From Lysinibacillus sp. KCTC 33748 (lineage in GTDB: Bacteria; Bacillota; Bacilli; Bacillales_A; Planococcaceae), in the NCBI RefSeq assembly GCF_002237755.1, contig NZ_MWSJ01000022.1, positions 19,638 to 83,637 on the forward strand: 64,000 bases of DNA. The letters are read 5' to 3'. The notes beneath the pieces are model-generated. The model ran no database searches and was not told where the DNA came from. It worked only from the letters and a program-made list of their open reading frames with translations. Shown in pieces: positions 27,398 to 38,497 of this stretch. Position numbers and translations under genes: made by a program. Every line of letters starts with the position of its first letter. Positions within the stretch are counted from its first letter, which is position 1.

Positions 27398-29371
27398 TTA
27401 ATATTTGAATTGTTGAATCGTCTGTTGAAGATTTTCAGACATTTTAGCAAGAGTAGCGGCTGATACTGCGATTTCTTCCATAGAGGCAAGTTGCTCCTCA
27501 GTTGCAGCGGAAATATTTTGGGCACTTGCTGTAGTTTCATTCGTTTGTTCAAGCACACTTTCAATCCCTATCGTCACTTGATTGGCGTGTTGAGAGATAA
27601 CTTTAGATGCTTCTGAAATATGTCCTATTTCAGAGGTTACACTTTGTACATTCGTACGAATCTCTTCAAATGACTTTCCTGCCATGTTTGTTATATCAAT
27701 CCCCTTAACGACCTCAGCTGAACCAGCAGCCATTGATTCAACTGCTAGATTTGTATCTTCTTGAATCTGTGAAATAATACCCTTAATTTGCAGCGTGGAT
27801 TGTGCGGATTGTTCCGCTAGCTTTCGTACCTCTTCAGCTACGACCGCGAAGCCTTTTCCTTGTTCACCCGCACGTGCGGCTTCAATTGCTGCGTTTAAAG
27901 CTAATAGGTTCGTTTGATCAGCAATTTGGGTTATAGCCTCAACAATGTGCTCAATTTCGTGAGAACGCTTGTCTAATGTTTGCACTGTATTTTCTAGTGC
28001 TTGTACAGTATTTTGAATCATGGTCATTTGTTGAACAGCTGTTTGAATAGTTTCATCACCGATCATAACAGCGTCCATAGCTTTATTAGACATATCACTT
28101 ACTGCACCTGCTTTTGCAGAAATTTGCTGAATAGATGATGACATTTCCAGTACAGCACTATTACCTTCACTAACAGTCTCTGCCTGCATATCAATCGTCT
28201 CAGCAAGTGTTTGAATGGAATCAACAATTTGTGATGTTGCTCGCTTATTCTCTGCAGTACTTGCAGTCAGCTCCTCTGAAGAATTGGCCAATAAATTTGA
28301 TTCCTCACCAATATTACCAACTACTTCACGTAACGAAGAAATCATTTTATTAAAAATAGTAGCTAATTTACCGATTTCATCATTTCTTCTTATGTCGATA
28401 AAGTTACGTAAATCGCCTTCTCCTACTTGTTCAGCAACTGTCGATAGTTCTTTTAGTGGACGAATGATTGAGGCAATGATCATACCACCAATGATCCCAC
28501 AAATAATTAAAGCAGTAGCAATGACTGCTATAGTCGATTTTAAAATTGGCGCTGTGACAGCTGTAACATCCGCTACATCCATAACACCGATAATTTTCCA
28601 TCCTGTTAGTTTATTAGTAGTGAAAAATACTTGATGCTCCACGCCATCTTCCTGAATTGTAAAGCTACCTTCTTCTTTTCCTTGCATCTTTTCTATGTAT
28701 GAATCTTTCAGCTTAGTTCCTACTTCAACATTCGGATCTGCTATCGTAAGATTATTGGCATTCACTAATGAGGCATAGCCACTTTTCCCAATCTCTACAG
28801 CATCTATGAGCTCTGAAATTTCGCCAAGTTTCAAATCTATGGAAACAACCCCGGATTTGTCACGCAATCCTGCCGCTACAGTTAAAGTTAAATCGCCTGA
28901 AATATTTGATTTATAGGGGTCCATCACGACGCCTTTACCTGGCGACTCTATAGCCTTTATATACCAAGGACGCAAAAATGGATTATAATCAGAAGGCATT
29001 TCATGATATGGATTTCGTAAAAAATCATGGCCTTCTAGAGTTAAAGCGACTACTGAAACACTATTATGTAAAGCATTGTATTTATCTAATTCCTTTAATG
29101 CAGCTGCATCTTCCCAATCCTTATTAAAATAAGCAGCCAAATATTCTGCATCACTTATGATTGGGGAAATTTCTTTTGTTACTAAAGTATTTATTAAATC
29201 GACATTCTCAAGAGATTTATTACTTAATTCGTTATAATATAAATTATCTGATTTCAAATATGAGAACGTACCAATTGCAATACTCGGAATTAAGAGTGTC
29301 ATTGTAATAGCCCAGATTAACCGAGCACGCACAGATAAGCTTTTTCTTTTTCGATACTCTTTCAAAATCAT
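27398..29371 (-). CDS. Transmembrane methyl-accepting chemotaxis protein (dCache)
   Basis: A 657-residue chemoreceptor: TM1 at about 20-40, an extracellular double-Cache-type sensor ([22 protein letters not shown], followed by [10 protein letters not shown]), TM2 at about 280-305, HAMP to about 355, and the signalling domain with tip [19 protein letters not shown] and conserved methylation helices. Similar to the McpA/B/TlpA group of B. subtilis. The ATG at 29371 is only three bases from GGAG, and a TTG at 29365 (MKEYRKRK...) would align better with the neighbouring paralogue. Ligand not predictable, though this Cache pattern is common in amino-acid receptors. Confidence 0.9.
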   Translation of the reverse strand: MILKEYRKRKSLSVRARLIWAITMTLLIPSIAIGTFSYLKSDNLYYNELSNKSLENVDLINTLVTKEISPIISDAEYLAAYFNKDWEDAAALKELDKYNALHNSVSVVALTLEGHDFLRNPYHEMPSDYNPFLRPWYIKAIESPGKGVVMDPYKSNISGDLTLTVAAGLRDKSGVVSIDLKLGEISELIDAVEIGKSGYASLVNANNLTIADPNVEVGTKLKDSYIEKMQGKEEGSFTIQEDGVEHQVFFTTNKLTGWKIIGVMDVADVTAVTAPILKSTIAVIATALIICGIIGGMIIASIIRPLKELSTVAEQVGEGDLRNFIDIRRNDEIGKLATIFNKMISSLREVVGNIGEESNLLANSSEELTASTAENKRATSQIVDSIQTLAETIDMQAETVSEGNSAVLEMSSSIQQISAKAGAVSDMSNKAMDAVMIGDETIQTAVQQMTMIQNTVQALENTVQTLDKRSHEIEHIVEAITQIADQTNLLALNAAIEAARAGEQGKGFAVVAEEVRKLAEQSAQSTLQIKGIISQIQEDTNLAVESMAAGSAEVVKGIDITNMAGKSFEEIRTNVQSVTSEIGHISEASKVISQHANQVTIGIESVLEQTNETTASAQNISAATEEQLASMEEIAVSAATLAKMSENLQQTIQQFKY

Positions 29372-29547
29372 TATCTCCTCTTACTATTTTTTTCTATCCA
29401 ATTTCTACTATACACATAATAAATACTTAAGATTTATTTTTTGTAATTTCAAAATATTATTAAAAACGCAAAATATCCAAAAAGTACACAGTGGCTACTT
29501 ACTCATAAAATATTAATACGTTCGCCTGACGGTCTTCCAACTAAATA

Positions 29548-29582
29548 AGCTGCCTCATTACGAGACAGCTCACAAAAAAAAT
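29548..29582 (-). terminator. Degenerate terminator copy after the second chemoreceptor
   Basis: AGCTGCCTC/GAGACAGCT hairpin, identical over about 33 bp to the terminator behind pheT at 32063-32097, but here the minus-strand downstream T tract is poor (TTATTTAG). It may be a copied terminator. Confidence 0.55.
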
Positions 29583-29605
29583 TATTTCTGGATTTTTGTT
29601 TAGCC

Positions 29606-31573
29606 TTAATATTTAAACTGTTTAATTGTTTGTTGTAGATTTTCAGACATTTTAGCAAGGGCTTCGGCCGATGCAGCGATTTCTTCCATAGAAGCAAGCT
29701 GTTCCTCTGTTGCGGCAGATATATTTTGTGCATTTGCTGTATTTTCATTTGTTTGCTGAAGCACACTTTCAATTCCGATTGCCACTTGATTGGAGTGTTC
29801 AGAAATAACTTTTGCTGTCTCTGAAATTTCTCCTATTTCATAGGTTACGCTTTGTACATTATTATTAATTTCTTTGAATGACTTTCCTGCCATATTTGTT
29901 ACTTCAATTCCCTTTACGACTTCAGCTGAGCCAGCAGTCATTGATTCAACTGCTAGTTTTGTATCGGTTTGAATATAACCAATGATATCTTTTATTTGCA
30001 TTGTTGATTGTGCGGATTGCTCTGCAAGCTTTCGTACCTCATCAGCAACAACTGCAAAACCTTTTCCATGCTCACCAGCACGAGCAGCTTCAATTGCAGC
30101 ATTTAAAGCTAAAAGATTTGTTTGATCAGCAATTTGCGTAATTGCCTCTACAATACGTCCGATTTCATTTGAACGATCGCTTAATGTTTGTACCGTACTT
30201 TCCAGTTCCTGAACAGTACTTTGAATCATTTCCATTTGGCCAATTGCTGTTTGAATAGTTTTGTCTCCTATCATAACAGCTTCCATTGCTTTATTCGACA
30301 TCTCATTAACAGTATCAGCCTTTACTGCAATTTGTTGAATCGATGAAGACATTTCAAGTACAGCGTTAGTGCTATCATTAATTGTTTCTGCTTGCACATC
30401 AACCGTTTCAGCAAATGTTTGAATGGAATCAACAATTTGTGATGTCGCTCGTTTATTTTCTGATGTACTTGCTGTAAGTTCCTCCGATGATGCAGCTAAC
30501 TGATTTGATTCCTCACCAATGTTACCAACTACACCACGCAAAGATAAGATCATTTTATTGAATATATCCGCCAATTTACCTATCTCATCTTCTCTTTTAA
30601 TTTCAATTAAATTGCGTAAATCACCGTCTCCTACCTGCTCAGCTACTGTTGACAACTTTTGTAATGGCTGAATGATTGATCTTATAATGAAAGTACCAAT
30701 GATTCCAAACATGATAAGAGCAATAACAATGACTGTCATAGTGTTTGTTAAAATTGGTTTTGTGACAGTTGCTACATCTGCTAAATCCATAGTACCAACG
30801 ATTTTCCAACCTGTAAGTTTATTGGTAGTGAAAAATACTTGATACTCTTTTCCATCTTCCTTAATGGTAAAACTACCATCTTCTTTTCCTTGCATCTTTT
30901 CTATATATGACTTTTTGAGTTCCGATCCTACCTCTAACTGTGGATCAGCAATAATAAGATTATTGGCATTTACTAATGTAGCATAGCCATTATCACCAAT
31001 TTCCACTGATTTCACTAGCTCGGAAATTCCGTCTAAATTTAGACCAATAGAAATAACCCCTGAACGATCCTGTAAACCAGCTGATACTGCTAATATTAAT
31101 TCACCTGTAATCGTTGATTTATATGGATCAATCATAACGTTTTTGCCAGGTGATTCAATAGCCGTTAAGTACCATGGTCGTGTAAATGGATCATAATCCG
31201 TTGAAGATTCAGCTTGTGGTTCACGCATAAATTTATGCCCCTCAATTGCCAAATTGACAACAGAGACGTTGCTATGTAAAGCATTATATTTTTCCATTTC
31301 CTTCAAAGCATCTGCATCTTGCACATTCTTATTAAAAGAAGCAGCTAAATATTCCACATCACTTTGAATAGGTGATATCTCATTTGAGATGAGTGTATTT
31401 AATAAATCTACATTTTCGCGTGAACTTTCACTTAATTCCTTATGATATTGATCAGAAGACTTCAAATACGAAAACGAACCAATAGCAATGCTGGGAATTA
31501 AAAGTGTCAAAGCAAACGCCCATATTAATCGGGCTCGCACAGAAAGGCCTCTTCTTTTTCGATGATTTTTCAT
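29606..31573 (-). CDS. Transmembrane methyl-accepting chemotaxis protein (dCache), tandem paralogue
   Basis: A 655-residue paralogue of the chemoreceptor just downstream, with the same architecture: TM1, double Cache ([22 protein letters not shown]), TM2, HAMP and signalling domain with tip [19 protein letters not shown]. The membrane and signalling parts are very similar between the two, while the sensor parts differ more, as expected after duplication with changed ligand range. I start at ATG 31573 ([16 protein letters not shown]), which aligns with its neighbour and sits behind GGTGGG; the frame is open to 31621. Confidence 0.9.
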   Translation of the reverse strand: MKNHRKRRGLSVRARLIWAFALTLLIPSIAIGSFSYLKSSDQYHKELSESSRENVDLLNTLISNEISPIQSDVEYLAASFNKNVQDADALKEMEKYNALHSNVSVVNLAIEGHKFMREPQAESSTDYDPFTRPWYLTAIESPGKNVMIDPYKSTITGELILAVSAGLQDRSGVISIGLNLDGISELVKSVEIGDNGYATLVNANNLIIADPQLEVGSELKKSYIEKMQGKEDGSFTIKEDGKEYQVFFTTNKLTGWKIVGTMDLADVATVTKPILTNTMTVIVIALIMFGIIGTFIIRSIIQPLQKLSTVAEQVGDGDLRNLIEIKREDEIGKLADIFNKMILSLRGVVGNIGEESNQLAASSEELTASTSENKRATSQIVDSIQTFAETVDVQAETINDSTNAVLEMSSSIQQIAVKADTVNEMSNKAMEAVMIGDKTIQTAIGQMEMIQSTVQELESTVQTLSDRSNEIGRIVEAITQIADQTNLLALNAAIEAARAGEHGKGFAVVADEVRKLAEQSAQSTMQIKDIIGYIQTDTKLAVESMTAGSAEVVKGIEVTNMAGKSFKEINNNVQSVTYEIGEISETAKVISEHSNQVAIGIESVLQQTNENTANAQNISAATEEQLASMEEIAASAEALAKMSENLQQTIKQFKY

Positions 31574-31738
31574 AATAACCCACCCTATAGTAAAATTTTC
31601 TATCCAAAACTTACTATACATATAATATGGATCAAAAATTTATTTTTTGTTATTTCTAAATATTGATAACCTTTTCTCTCGTGCTTTATTTTTCTAACAC
31701 TTCCTGCAAAAATCTACTTGTAGCAGTTGTATGATTAT

Positions 31739-32052
31739 CAATTATGCCTCAGCATAATTGCGTACGGAATCGGCTTTGTGCTTAGGCCTGCAGATGTTTT
31801 TTGTGCGAAAGCGCAGTGATAGCGAAGCAGCAGCAACTGGTTTTGGACTGTGCGAAAGCGAAACGGCAACAACAACACCATGCAGGTCATTTAGCCTTAA
31901 ATCCTCTGAACTCCTCTCCGATTCCGTGACATCCGCTGGGGCTTTGGGCCAACACGATGTTGATCACTCAGTCTTTGCCACAGGACGTGGCGTTCTTAGT
32001 CTGAGTACAAAAATTTCAGCGGGTGTTTGGACACTAGCTGAAAGAAGTTAAA
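31739..32052 (+). repeat. Structured intergenic repeat, family 1, copy 4
   Basis: Starts CAATTATGCCTCAGCATAATTG, retains the CTTAGGCCTGCAGATG block, two GCGAAAGCG cores, the CCAACACGATGTTGATC and GCCACAGGACGTGGC hairpins, and ends GCTGAAAGAAGTTAAA eleven bases beyond the pheT terminator. The CCGACA module is deleted. Confidence 0.85.
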
Positions 32053-32062
32053 CAAAACAAAA

Positions 32063-32097
32063 AGCTGCCTCATTACGAGACAGCTCACAAAAAAATA
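32063..32097 (-). terminator. Terminator after pheT
   Basis: AGCTGTCTC and GAGGCAGCT pair with ATTAC-type loop sequence, followed on the minus strand by TTTTTGTTTT. It lies seven bases beyond the pheT stop. Confidence 0.8.
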
Positions 32098-32103
32098 ATT
32101 AAT

Positions 32104-34521
32104 TTAGCGTACTTCTGTGCCTTCAATTGTTGCAATAGCTTTTAACACTTTATTATGTGCTGCAACAACCTCTTCATCTGTTAATGTACGTTCTGGATCG
32201 AAGTATGTTAGGGAGAATGCGACTGATTTTTTACCAGCTTCCATTTTTTCACCTTCATATACGTCGAATACACGAACGTCTTTCAATAATTTCACGCCTG
32301 CAGAACGAATCGCAGTAATAACCTCACCAGCAGTTGTTGCACGGTTCATGATAAGCGCAATATCACGAGACATTGCTGGGAAACGAGGCACTGGTGTATA
32401 GGCAAGAGGCGCTTCTTTTGCATTAGCATTTAATAATGTTACGAGATTCATCTCCATTACATATGTGTCTTTTACACCCCATGCTTTTTGTTCTGCTGGA
32501 TGTAATCCACCGATAATACCGACTTGTTCACCATCAAAAAGAATGCTAGCAGTACGTCCTGGGTGTAACCCATCTACCTCAGCTTTCACAAATGAAATAC
32601 GGTCCTCTAAACCAAGCTTACCGATAACACCTTCTACAATGCCTTTTAAGACGAAGAAATCTACTGCTTTTTTCTCACCCTGCCAAGCATGGTCAAGCCA
32701 TTTTCCTGTTACTACTGCCGCCACATGCTCTTCCTCATATGGTAGCCCTTCTTCTGTTTGACCAAGGAATACTGAACCAATTTCATACAATGCCACATTG
32801 TCAGCCTTACGAGCAACATTATAAGCAGCCGCTTCAATTAAATGCGGGATAAGACTTTGACGTAGAGTTGAACGGTCCTCGCTCATTGGCATTAGTAAAC
32901 GTGTCACTGGCTCAGCTTTCAATGCAAAGCGTTGTGACAATGCCTCTGAAGTTAATGAGTAAGTTACAGCTTGGTAAAGACCTGCGCCTTCCATATAATT
33001 ACGAACTACACGACGATTCGCTTGATATGGTGTTAGACGGCCTACTTGGTTTGCTCCCTCTGGTAAAGTCAGCGGAATTTCATCATAGCCGTATAGACGA
33101 GCAATTTCCTCTACTATATCTTCTTCAATTTTAATATCTTGACGACGTGTTGGTGCATCAACGATTAGTAAACCATTTGCTGCTTCTACACCAAATTTAA
33201 GACGCTCTAAAATAGATAGCATATCTTCTAATGAAATTTTCATACCTAAACGTTCATTAATGAAATCTGGCGAAACGACAACACGTGCTGGGGATTTATC
33301 TAGTTCATCAACGATGCACGTTCCTTCTAACACTTCACCACCAGCTAATTCAGCTAGTAGCGCTGCAGCACGCTCTGCAGCAGGTAACACACGGTTAGGG
33401 TCTACACCCTTTTCAAAGCGAGCAGAAGCATCTGAACGAAGTCCAAGATGACGCGATGTTTGACGTACAGATAAGCCGTCGAAGTAAGCAGATTCGATTA
33501 CAACAGTTGTTGTAGAATCATTTACTTCAGAGTTTGCACCGCCCATTACACCTGCGATAGCTACTGGCTCTTTGCCATTTGTAATGACTAAATCTGTAGC
33601 TTTTAATGTGCGTTCTTGCTCATCTAAAGTAGTAATTTTTTCGCCCTCTATTGCTTTACGCACTACGATTTCACCTGTTGCTAGGCTATCGTAGTCAAAG
33701 GCATGAAGCGGTTGACCGTATTCCATTAAAATGTAGTTCGTTACATCGACAACGTTATTATGCGGGCGTACACCTGCTGCCATTAAGCGATTTTGTAGCC
33801 ACATAGGTGACTCTGCGATTTTTACGTTTTTCACAACTTTTGCTACATACATTGGGTTTGCTTGTAAATCTTCCACTCGAAGCTTTAACATGTCTTCAGC
33901 TTTTTCAGAAGATGTGTTGTAGGCGATTTCTGGATACTTCACTTCTTCAGATAGAATTGCGCCAACCTCGTACGCTACACCTAGCATTGACAATGCATCT
34001 GAGCGGTTTGGTGTTAGGCCAAGCTCTAATACTGTGTCACGTAGACCTAAAATAGCAAGGGCATCTGAACCAACCTCAGCATCGGCAGGCAGCACATAAA
34101 TCCCTTCAGAATATGCTTTAGGTACAAGTTTACCTTCAATTCCTACCTCTTGTAATGAACAAATCATACCGTTTGATTCATGTCCACGAAGTTTTGCTTT
34201 TTTTATTTTAATGCCGCCTGGTAAATGTGCGCCTGGACGAGCGACAATTACTTTTTGACCAGCATCAACGTTTGGAGCACCACAAATAATTTGTTGTGGC
34301 TCAGCTTCACCAACATCCACTTGGCAAATATTTAATTTATCAGCTTCTGGATGTTTCTCTTTTGATACGACATAGCCGACAACAATTTTATCCATTCCGT
34401 TAGCACGGTCAATTACTGCATCTACTTCAATTCCAGAGCGCGTAATTTTTTCAGCTAACTGTTCAGGCGTTAAATCCTGTGCACTTACATAATCTTTTAA
34501 CCATTCTAATGATACTAACAT
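32104..34521 (-). CDS. pheT: Phenylalanyl-tRNA synthetase beta subunit
   Basis: The large subunit of the heterotetrameric PheRS. An OB-fold tRNA-binding domain lies at about residues 40-150 (VGYVVSKEKHPEADKLNICQVDVG), followed by B3/B4 editing (YGQPLHAFDYDSL), B5 (DIKIEEDIVEEIARLYGYD), the catalytic-like core, and the anticodon-binding FDX-ACB domain at the C-terminus (RFPAMSRDIALIMN). 805 aa, as expected. Starts 12 bp after pheS. Confidence 0.97.
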   Translation of the reverse strand: MLVSLEWLKDYVSAQDLTPEQLAEKITRSGIEVDAVIDRANGMDKIVVGYVVSKEKHPEADKLNICQVDVGEAEPQQIICGAPNVDAGQKVIVARPGAHLPGGIKIKKAKLRGHESNGMICSLQEVGIEGKLVPKAYSEGIYVLPADAEVGSDALAILGLRDTVLELGLTPNRSDALSMLGVAYEVGAILSEEVKYPEIAYNTSSEKAEDMLKLRVEDLQANPMYVAKVVKNVKIAESPMWLQNRLMAAGVRPHNNVVDVTNYILMEYGQPLHAFDYDSLATGEIVVRKAIEGEKITTLDEQERTLKATDLVITNGKEPVAIAGVMGGANSEVNDSTTTVVIESAYFDGLSVRQTSRHLGLRSDASARFEKGVDPNRVLPAAERAAALLAELAGGEVLEGTCIVDELDKSPARVVVSPDFINERLGMKISLEDMLSILERLKFGVEAANGLLIVDAPTRRQDIKIEEDIVEEIARLYGYDEIPLTLPEGANQVGRLTPYQANRRVVRNYMEGAGLYQAVTYSLTSEALSQRFALKAEPVTRLLMPMSEDRSTLRQSLIPHLIEAAAYNVARKADNVALYEIGSVFLGQTEEGLPYEEEHVAAVVTGKWLDHAWQGEKKAVDFFVLKGIVEGVIGKLGLEDRISFVKAEVDGLHPGRTASILFDGEQVGIIGGLHPAEQKAWGVKDTYVMEMNLVTLLNANAKEAPLAYTPVPRFPAMSRDIALIMNRATTAGEVITAIRSAGVKLLKDVRVFDVYEGEKMEAGKKSVAFSLTYFDPERTLTDEEVVAAHNKVLKAIATIEGTEVR

Positions 34522-34533
34522 TATTTATCCTCC

Positions 34534-35571
34534 TTACGCCTCTGTTCGCTCAAATTGTGATAAGAAACGTGTGTCACTTGTATAGAAATGACGAATATCG
34601 TCGACACCATATTTCAACATTGCGATACGTTCAGCACCAATACCGAATGCAAAGCCTGATACTTTCTTCGGATCATAGCCAGCCATTTCAAGTACATTTG
34701 GATGCACCATACCAGCTCCTAAAATTTCAATCCAGCCTGTACCTTTACATACGTTACAGCCAGAACCACCACATTTGAAGCAAGAAATATCCATTTCAAC
34801 AGATGGCTCTGTGAACGGGAAGAAGCTTGGGCGAAGTCGAATTTCGCGGTCTGCACCGAACATTTTTTTCGCTAATGTATCAAGAGTACCTTTAAGGTCA
34901 CTCATGCGAATGTTTTCACCAATCACTAATCCTTCAATTTGCATGAATTGGTGAGAGTGTGTAGCATCATCGTTGTCACGACGGAATACTTTCCCTGGGC
35001 AAATAATGCGAATCGATTCACCTTTTTTCTCTTCCATTGTGCGAGCTTGCACAGGAGATGTATGCGTACGTAATAATATTTCCTCGGAAATATAAAACGA
35101 ATCTTGCATATCACGAGCAGGGTGTCCCTTCGGTAAATTCAGCGCCTCGAAGTTATAATAATCCTTCTCCACTTCCGGACCTTCTGCAATTTCATAGCCC
35201 ATACCGATAAATAAATCTTCAATTTCTTCAATAACGCGTGTTAAAGGATGACGATTCCCAACTTTAATTTCACGACCAGGTAAAGTGACATCAATCGACT
35301 CACTTGCTAATTTTTCAGCAATTGCCGCTTCCTCTAGTAAAGTAACCTTTTCCTCTAATACAGCAGTTACATTTTCACGAACTGTATTAACTAAGGCACC
35401 CATTTTAGGACGTTCCTCAGCTGATAATTTCCCCATCCCCTTTAATAAATCAGTGATAGGTCCTTTTTTTCCTAGATACGCTACTCGCACATCATTTAAT
35501 TCCTTTAAATTTGCTGCCGCTTCAATTTTAGCAAGTGCTTCTTGCTCTAATTGTTTTAATTGCTCTTCCAT
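34534..35571 (-). CDS. pheS: Phenylalanyl-tRNA synthetase alpha subunit
   Basis: Catalytic subunit of PheRS. An N-terminal coiled coil precedes class II motifs: [21 protein letters not shown] (motif 1 area), [11 protein letters not shown] and [22 protein letters not shown] (motif 2), and [17 protein letters not shown] (motif 3). 345 aa, standard. It is expressed behind a Phe-specific T-box, but a 400-bp repeat element has been inserted between that leader and the gene. Confidence 0.97.
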   Translation of the reverse strand: MEEQLKQLEQEALAKIEAAANLKELNDVRVAYLGKKGPITDLLKGMGKLSAEERPKMGALVNTVRENVTAVLEEKVTLLEEAAIAEKLASESIDVTLPGREIKVGNRHPLTRVIEEIEDLFIGMGYEIAEGPEVEKDYYNFEALNLPKGHPARDMQDSFYISEEILLRTHTSPVQARTMEEKKGESIRIICPGKVFRRDNDDATHSHQFMQIEGLVIGENIRMSDLKGTLDTLAKKMFGADREIRLRPSFFPFTEPSVEMDISCFKCGGSGCNVCKGTGWIEILGAGMVHPNVLEMAGYDPKKVSGFAFGIGAERIAMLKYGVDDIRHFYTSDTRFLSQFERTEA

Positions 35572-35595
35572 GTAATAAACCCTCCTTGATTAAAT

Positions 35596-36002
35596 CAATT
35601 TCGCCTTGGCGTAATTGTAGCTGTCGCTTCGCTTTCGCACAGAAAACATTTGTAGCTGTCGCTACAGATAAACAATGCGTCCGGATTTTGAATTGTGCCC
35701 AGGCCTGCACGAGGGCCGACACGATGTCGATCATTTCGGTAATGCCACAGGACGTGGCGTTTTAACCGATGCAGGTCAGTTAGCCGTTTTCGCAGGATGC
35801 GAAGATTTTTAGGCTAACATCCTTAAATGCATTCCTTTGAAAATCCGTGACACCCGCCGGAGGCTTTATCTTCATTCAATATTTTTTTGGACACCAACTG
35901 AAAAGGAACCACATCCGCATTTATCTCACCACCTTCAAAGGTGGGAGCCTTCTGTAGCTGACGTTTCACTTTCGCTCAAAAAGATTTGCTGAATGAAGAT
36001 TA
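35596..36002 (+). repeat. Structured intergenic repeat, family 1, copy 5 (inside the pheS leader)
   Basis: Left end CAATTTCGCC-TT-GGCGTAATTG; contains CCGACACGATGTCGA, GCCACAGGACGTGGC, and TTCGCAGGATGCGAA, which is a compensated form of the ATCGCA/TGCGAT stem in other copies. The right end (GCTGAATGAAGATTAA) lies 22 bp below the T-box terminator. It separates the T-box from pheS by over 400 bp. Confidence 0.85.
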
Positions 36003-36023
36003 ATGCCGATACTTCGATGGCAC

Positions 36024-36282
36024 AAAAAAACTCGCCCCTAAAAAAAGGGACGAGGACATATTCGCGGTACCACCCTAGTTATTGCAAGGCAAACTCCTCA
36101 CAATCACTTCATTGACATAACGACTAGATTAAAGCCGGCAAACCTTTACAGCATTTCGCTGGTCCCGGTAGCTGCTCGCGAGATGAATTCAAAACTGCAT
36201 TGGTACGGCGCTGGCTCTCAATCTCCGGCCTACGCTCCCTGTTGTCCATTCACAATCTTTACTACTTCCCGGTCAAAGCATT
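36024..36282 (-). promoter_or_regulatory. T-box riboswitch, Phe specifier, for pheST
   Basis: Minus strand: GGGAAGTAGTAAAG and GAGATTGAGAGCC in Stem I, then TTTTGAATTCATCTCGCGAG, giving TTC (Phe) at the specifier position; the T-box is AACTAGGGTGGTACCGCG, and the terminator pairs CTCGTCCCT with AGGGGCGAG followed by seven T residues (36024-36030). The specifier agrees with the regulated genes. The 160 bp above it to 36444 shows nothing I can support. Confidence 0.95.
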
Positions 36283-36444
36283 TAGTATTCATATATACAT
36301 TTTACATGTGATTATACAATACTATACCAATTCAAATCAAGAGCCATGTGCCTATTGCATCAATAATAATGGTTCTAACGGCAATTTTTAGGCTCATCAC
36401 TAAAAGTTGCAGATGACATTTGTGAAAACACATTCCATATATTA

Positions 36445-36684
36445 GTTGATTGGAGTGGAGACTGGGCGACTCATGGGGGATCAGCGATATAGAGGAACGA
36501 AGGCTAAAAACATCACGTCCTGTGATAACGCCTTCGTGACCAACATCCTGTTGCTGTCGCTACGTTGCACCCATGCTTTCGCGCAAAAGACATCTGTTGG
36601 CCCAAGACCCTGCAGCGTAGCGGATGTTTTCTGTGCGAAAGCGAAGCGGCAGCAACAAAGCGCCCCGTCGGAACGGAAATCAAC
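36445..36684. repeat. Intergenic repeat, family 2 (GTTGAT...ATCAAC), copy 1
   Basis: Begins GTTGATTGGAGTGGAGACTG and ends GGAACGGAAATCAACC, so the ends are inverted (GTTGATT/AAATCAAC). The interior holds inverted CTGTTGCTGTCGCTACG and GTGCGAAAGCGAAGCGGCAG blocks. The type is common in Bacillaceae intergenic regions. It shares the GCGAAAGCGAAGCG core with family 1. Confidence 0.75.
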
Positions 36685-36762
36685 CACACTTTATGGTGAT
36701 GACCATCAATTTTAACAATTTCACCCTATTCTTGCAATTACAGTTGTGATTGCTTTTATTAC

Positions 36763-37527
36763 CTACTTCACAAATCCATATAAAACGATTCCTGTTGCTA
36801 CTGCTACATTTAAAGACTCTGCTTGTCCCAAAATTGGAATAATCATATTTTGATCTGTCATTGAAAGTAGTTGTGGTTGAATGCCACTACCTTCATTCCC
36901 CATCATGATAGCGAACGCACCAGTATGTTCAATATCACTATAGACAACTGCATCCTCATCTAAAGCAGTACCAAATACCGGCACATCATTATCTTGTAGC
37001 TGCTCAATCCATTCCTCTAAATCACCACGAAGGACAGGAATATGGAAATGTGATCCTTGTGCAGAACGAAGCGTTTTAGGGTTATATAGATCAGCACAGC
37101 CCTTGCCGAGAATTACTGCATCCAAACCAGCGGCATCAGCAGTACGAATCATCGTCCCAATATTTCCTGGATCTTGGACGGCATCAATTAGTAGTACCTT
37201 GCGCCATGAAGCCATTACATCATCTTTTAACAAAGGCTGCTTACAAACTGCAAATACACCTTGAGATGTCTCCGTTTCAGCAAACTCTTTGACAACAGCC
37301 GCAGTTACTTCTATTGTCGCTACATTATCAATCGGCCAAAGCATTGGTAAATCTACACCTTCACGTACAATTAGCTGCAGCACCTGCTCCTTATTTTTTA
37401 ATGCTTCCTCCACTAAATGGAATCCCTCTACTATGAATTCTCCAGATCTTTCACGCTCTTTTCGCGTAGTTGCTAGTTTCTTCCAATATTTCACTAACGC
37501 ATTTTGCGTAGATTCAATTTTTTTCAT
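36763..37527 (-). CDS. ysgA: TrmH/SpoU-family RNA 2'-O-methyltransferase (YsgA)
   Basis: An N-terminal L30e-like substrate-binding domain (to about residue 95) and a C-terminal SpoU knot. Motifs: motif 1 LLIDAVQDPGNIGTMIRTADAAG with the catalytic-type Asn and Arg, motif 2 FAIMMGNEGSGI, motif 3 IPILGQAESLNVAVATGIVLY, which form the AdoMet pocket. The target nucleotide is not evident. 254 aa. Gene order with pheST is as in B. subtilis. Confidence 0.9.
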   Translation of the reverse strand: MKKIESTQNALVKYWKKLATTRKERERSGEFIVEGFHLVEEALKNKEQVLQLIVREGVDLPMLWPIDNVATIEVTAAVVKEFAETETSQGVFAVCKQPLLKDDVMASWRKVLLIDAVQDPGNIGTMIRTADAAGLDAVILGKGCADLYNPKTLRSAQGSHFHIPVLRGDLEEWIEQLQDNDVPVFGTALDEDAVVYSDIEHTGAFAIMMGNEGSGIQPQLLSMTDQNMIIPILGQAESLNVAVATGIVLYGFVK

Positions 37528-37663
37528 CGTTCCTCGTACCGCCTTTTTCCTATATAATGTTCATTATTATACAGTAGAAAACGACAATTACATAGTCATG
37601 CAAAAAACAGTTTATTGTTATTTCTCTGTTTACCAATTATCGGAAAAAAGCCCCCTATACGGT

Positions 37664-37911
37664 ACGGAAATCAACCCCACGCTATGACGATGAGCTATAC
37701 ATGCTAATAAAATTGCCATCATCTGAATTTTGGAATGACATTTTGTTAAAACGTATACCATGTGAATAAGTTGATTGTAGTAGAGGATGGGCGGCTCATC
37801 GGATGCTCCTAGGAAGCTCTGCTCTGTGCGAAAGCGAAGCGGCAGCAACAACAAATGTTTTCTGTAGCGAAAGCAAAGCGGCAGCTACAAAGCGCCCAGC
37901 CGGAACGGAAA
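37664..37911. repeat. Intergenic repeat, family 2, copy 2 plus solo right end
   Basis: A complete copy runs from GTTGATTGTAGTAGAGGATG (37770) to GGAACGGAAATCAACC (about 37907). It contains two GCGAAAGCGAAGCGGCAG / GCGAAAGCAAAGCGGCAG units. A separate right end, GGTACGGAAATCAACCCCAC, lies at 37661-37680, and GCTATG(A)..ATGAGC follows both right ends, so the conserved region reaches a little past ATCAAC. Confidence 0.7.
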
Positions 37912-38026
37912 TCAACCCCACGCTATGGAAATGAGCAAAATTATTCCCTACTAGATAATGGGGGAATCCAGTGATATATGTTATAATTTTCAATATTTTA
38001 AGAATGCACAGCGGGGATGAAAATAA

Positions 38027-38422
38027 ATGAAAAAAAATGTACATGTAGTAGGTGCCATTATTGAAAATGAAAAGCATGAAATTTTTTGTGCGTTAAGAAA
38101 TCCTAATATGGTACTAGCAAATTATTGGGAATTTCCTGGTGGTAAAATCGAAGAGGGAGAATCGCCTGAGCAAGCTTTAACTCGTGAAATATTAGAGGAA
38201 TTTAATTGCTCTATACGGGTTGATAAAAAGGTTGAGGATACCATTTATGAATATGAAAAATTTATAGTACGCTTAGAAACTTTTAAAGCATCGATTATAC
38301 AAGGAGAGCCCGTTCTACTTGAACATACTGCCATTAGATGGGTTCCTCGACATGAACTTCTAAATCTTAATTTTGCACCTGCTGATATTCCAGCGATAAA
38401 TAAAATACTTGCAGAAAAGTAA
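38027..38422 (+). CDS. NUDIX hydrolase (MutT-like)
   Basis: A 131-residue MutT-type pyrophosphohydrolase. The NUDIX box is GKIEEGESPEQALTREILEE followed by FN, where the metal-binding REILEE is intact and the usual Gly after it is Asn. Residues 1-20 (VHVVGAIIENEKHEIFCALR) and NYWEFPGGK are typical of 8-oxo-dGTP or CTP pyrophosphohydrolases. Substrate not proven. It is a single gene with its own terminator, in the accessory segment after ysgA. Confidence 0.85.
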   Translation: MKKNVHVVGAIIENEKHEIFCALRNPNMVLANYWEFPGGKIEEGESPEQALTREILEEFNCSIRVDKKVEDTIYEYEKFIVRLETFKASIIQGEPVLLEHTAIRWVPRHELLNLNFAPADIPAINKILAEK

Positions 38423-38497
38423 GTAGTGATAAAGTGAATTAATTCAATGGGATTTTCTTCATCTCCCACTGAGTAGTCATCCTCATCAATCGGGCTT

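Noticed and set aside
36024..36282. Second open frame in the T-box region (36200-36391)
   Set aside because: It lies inside the leader RNA antisense and has no start signal.
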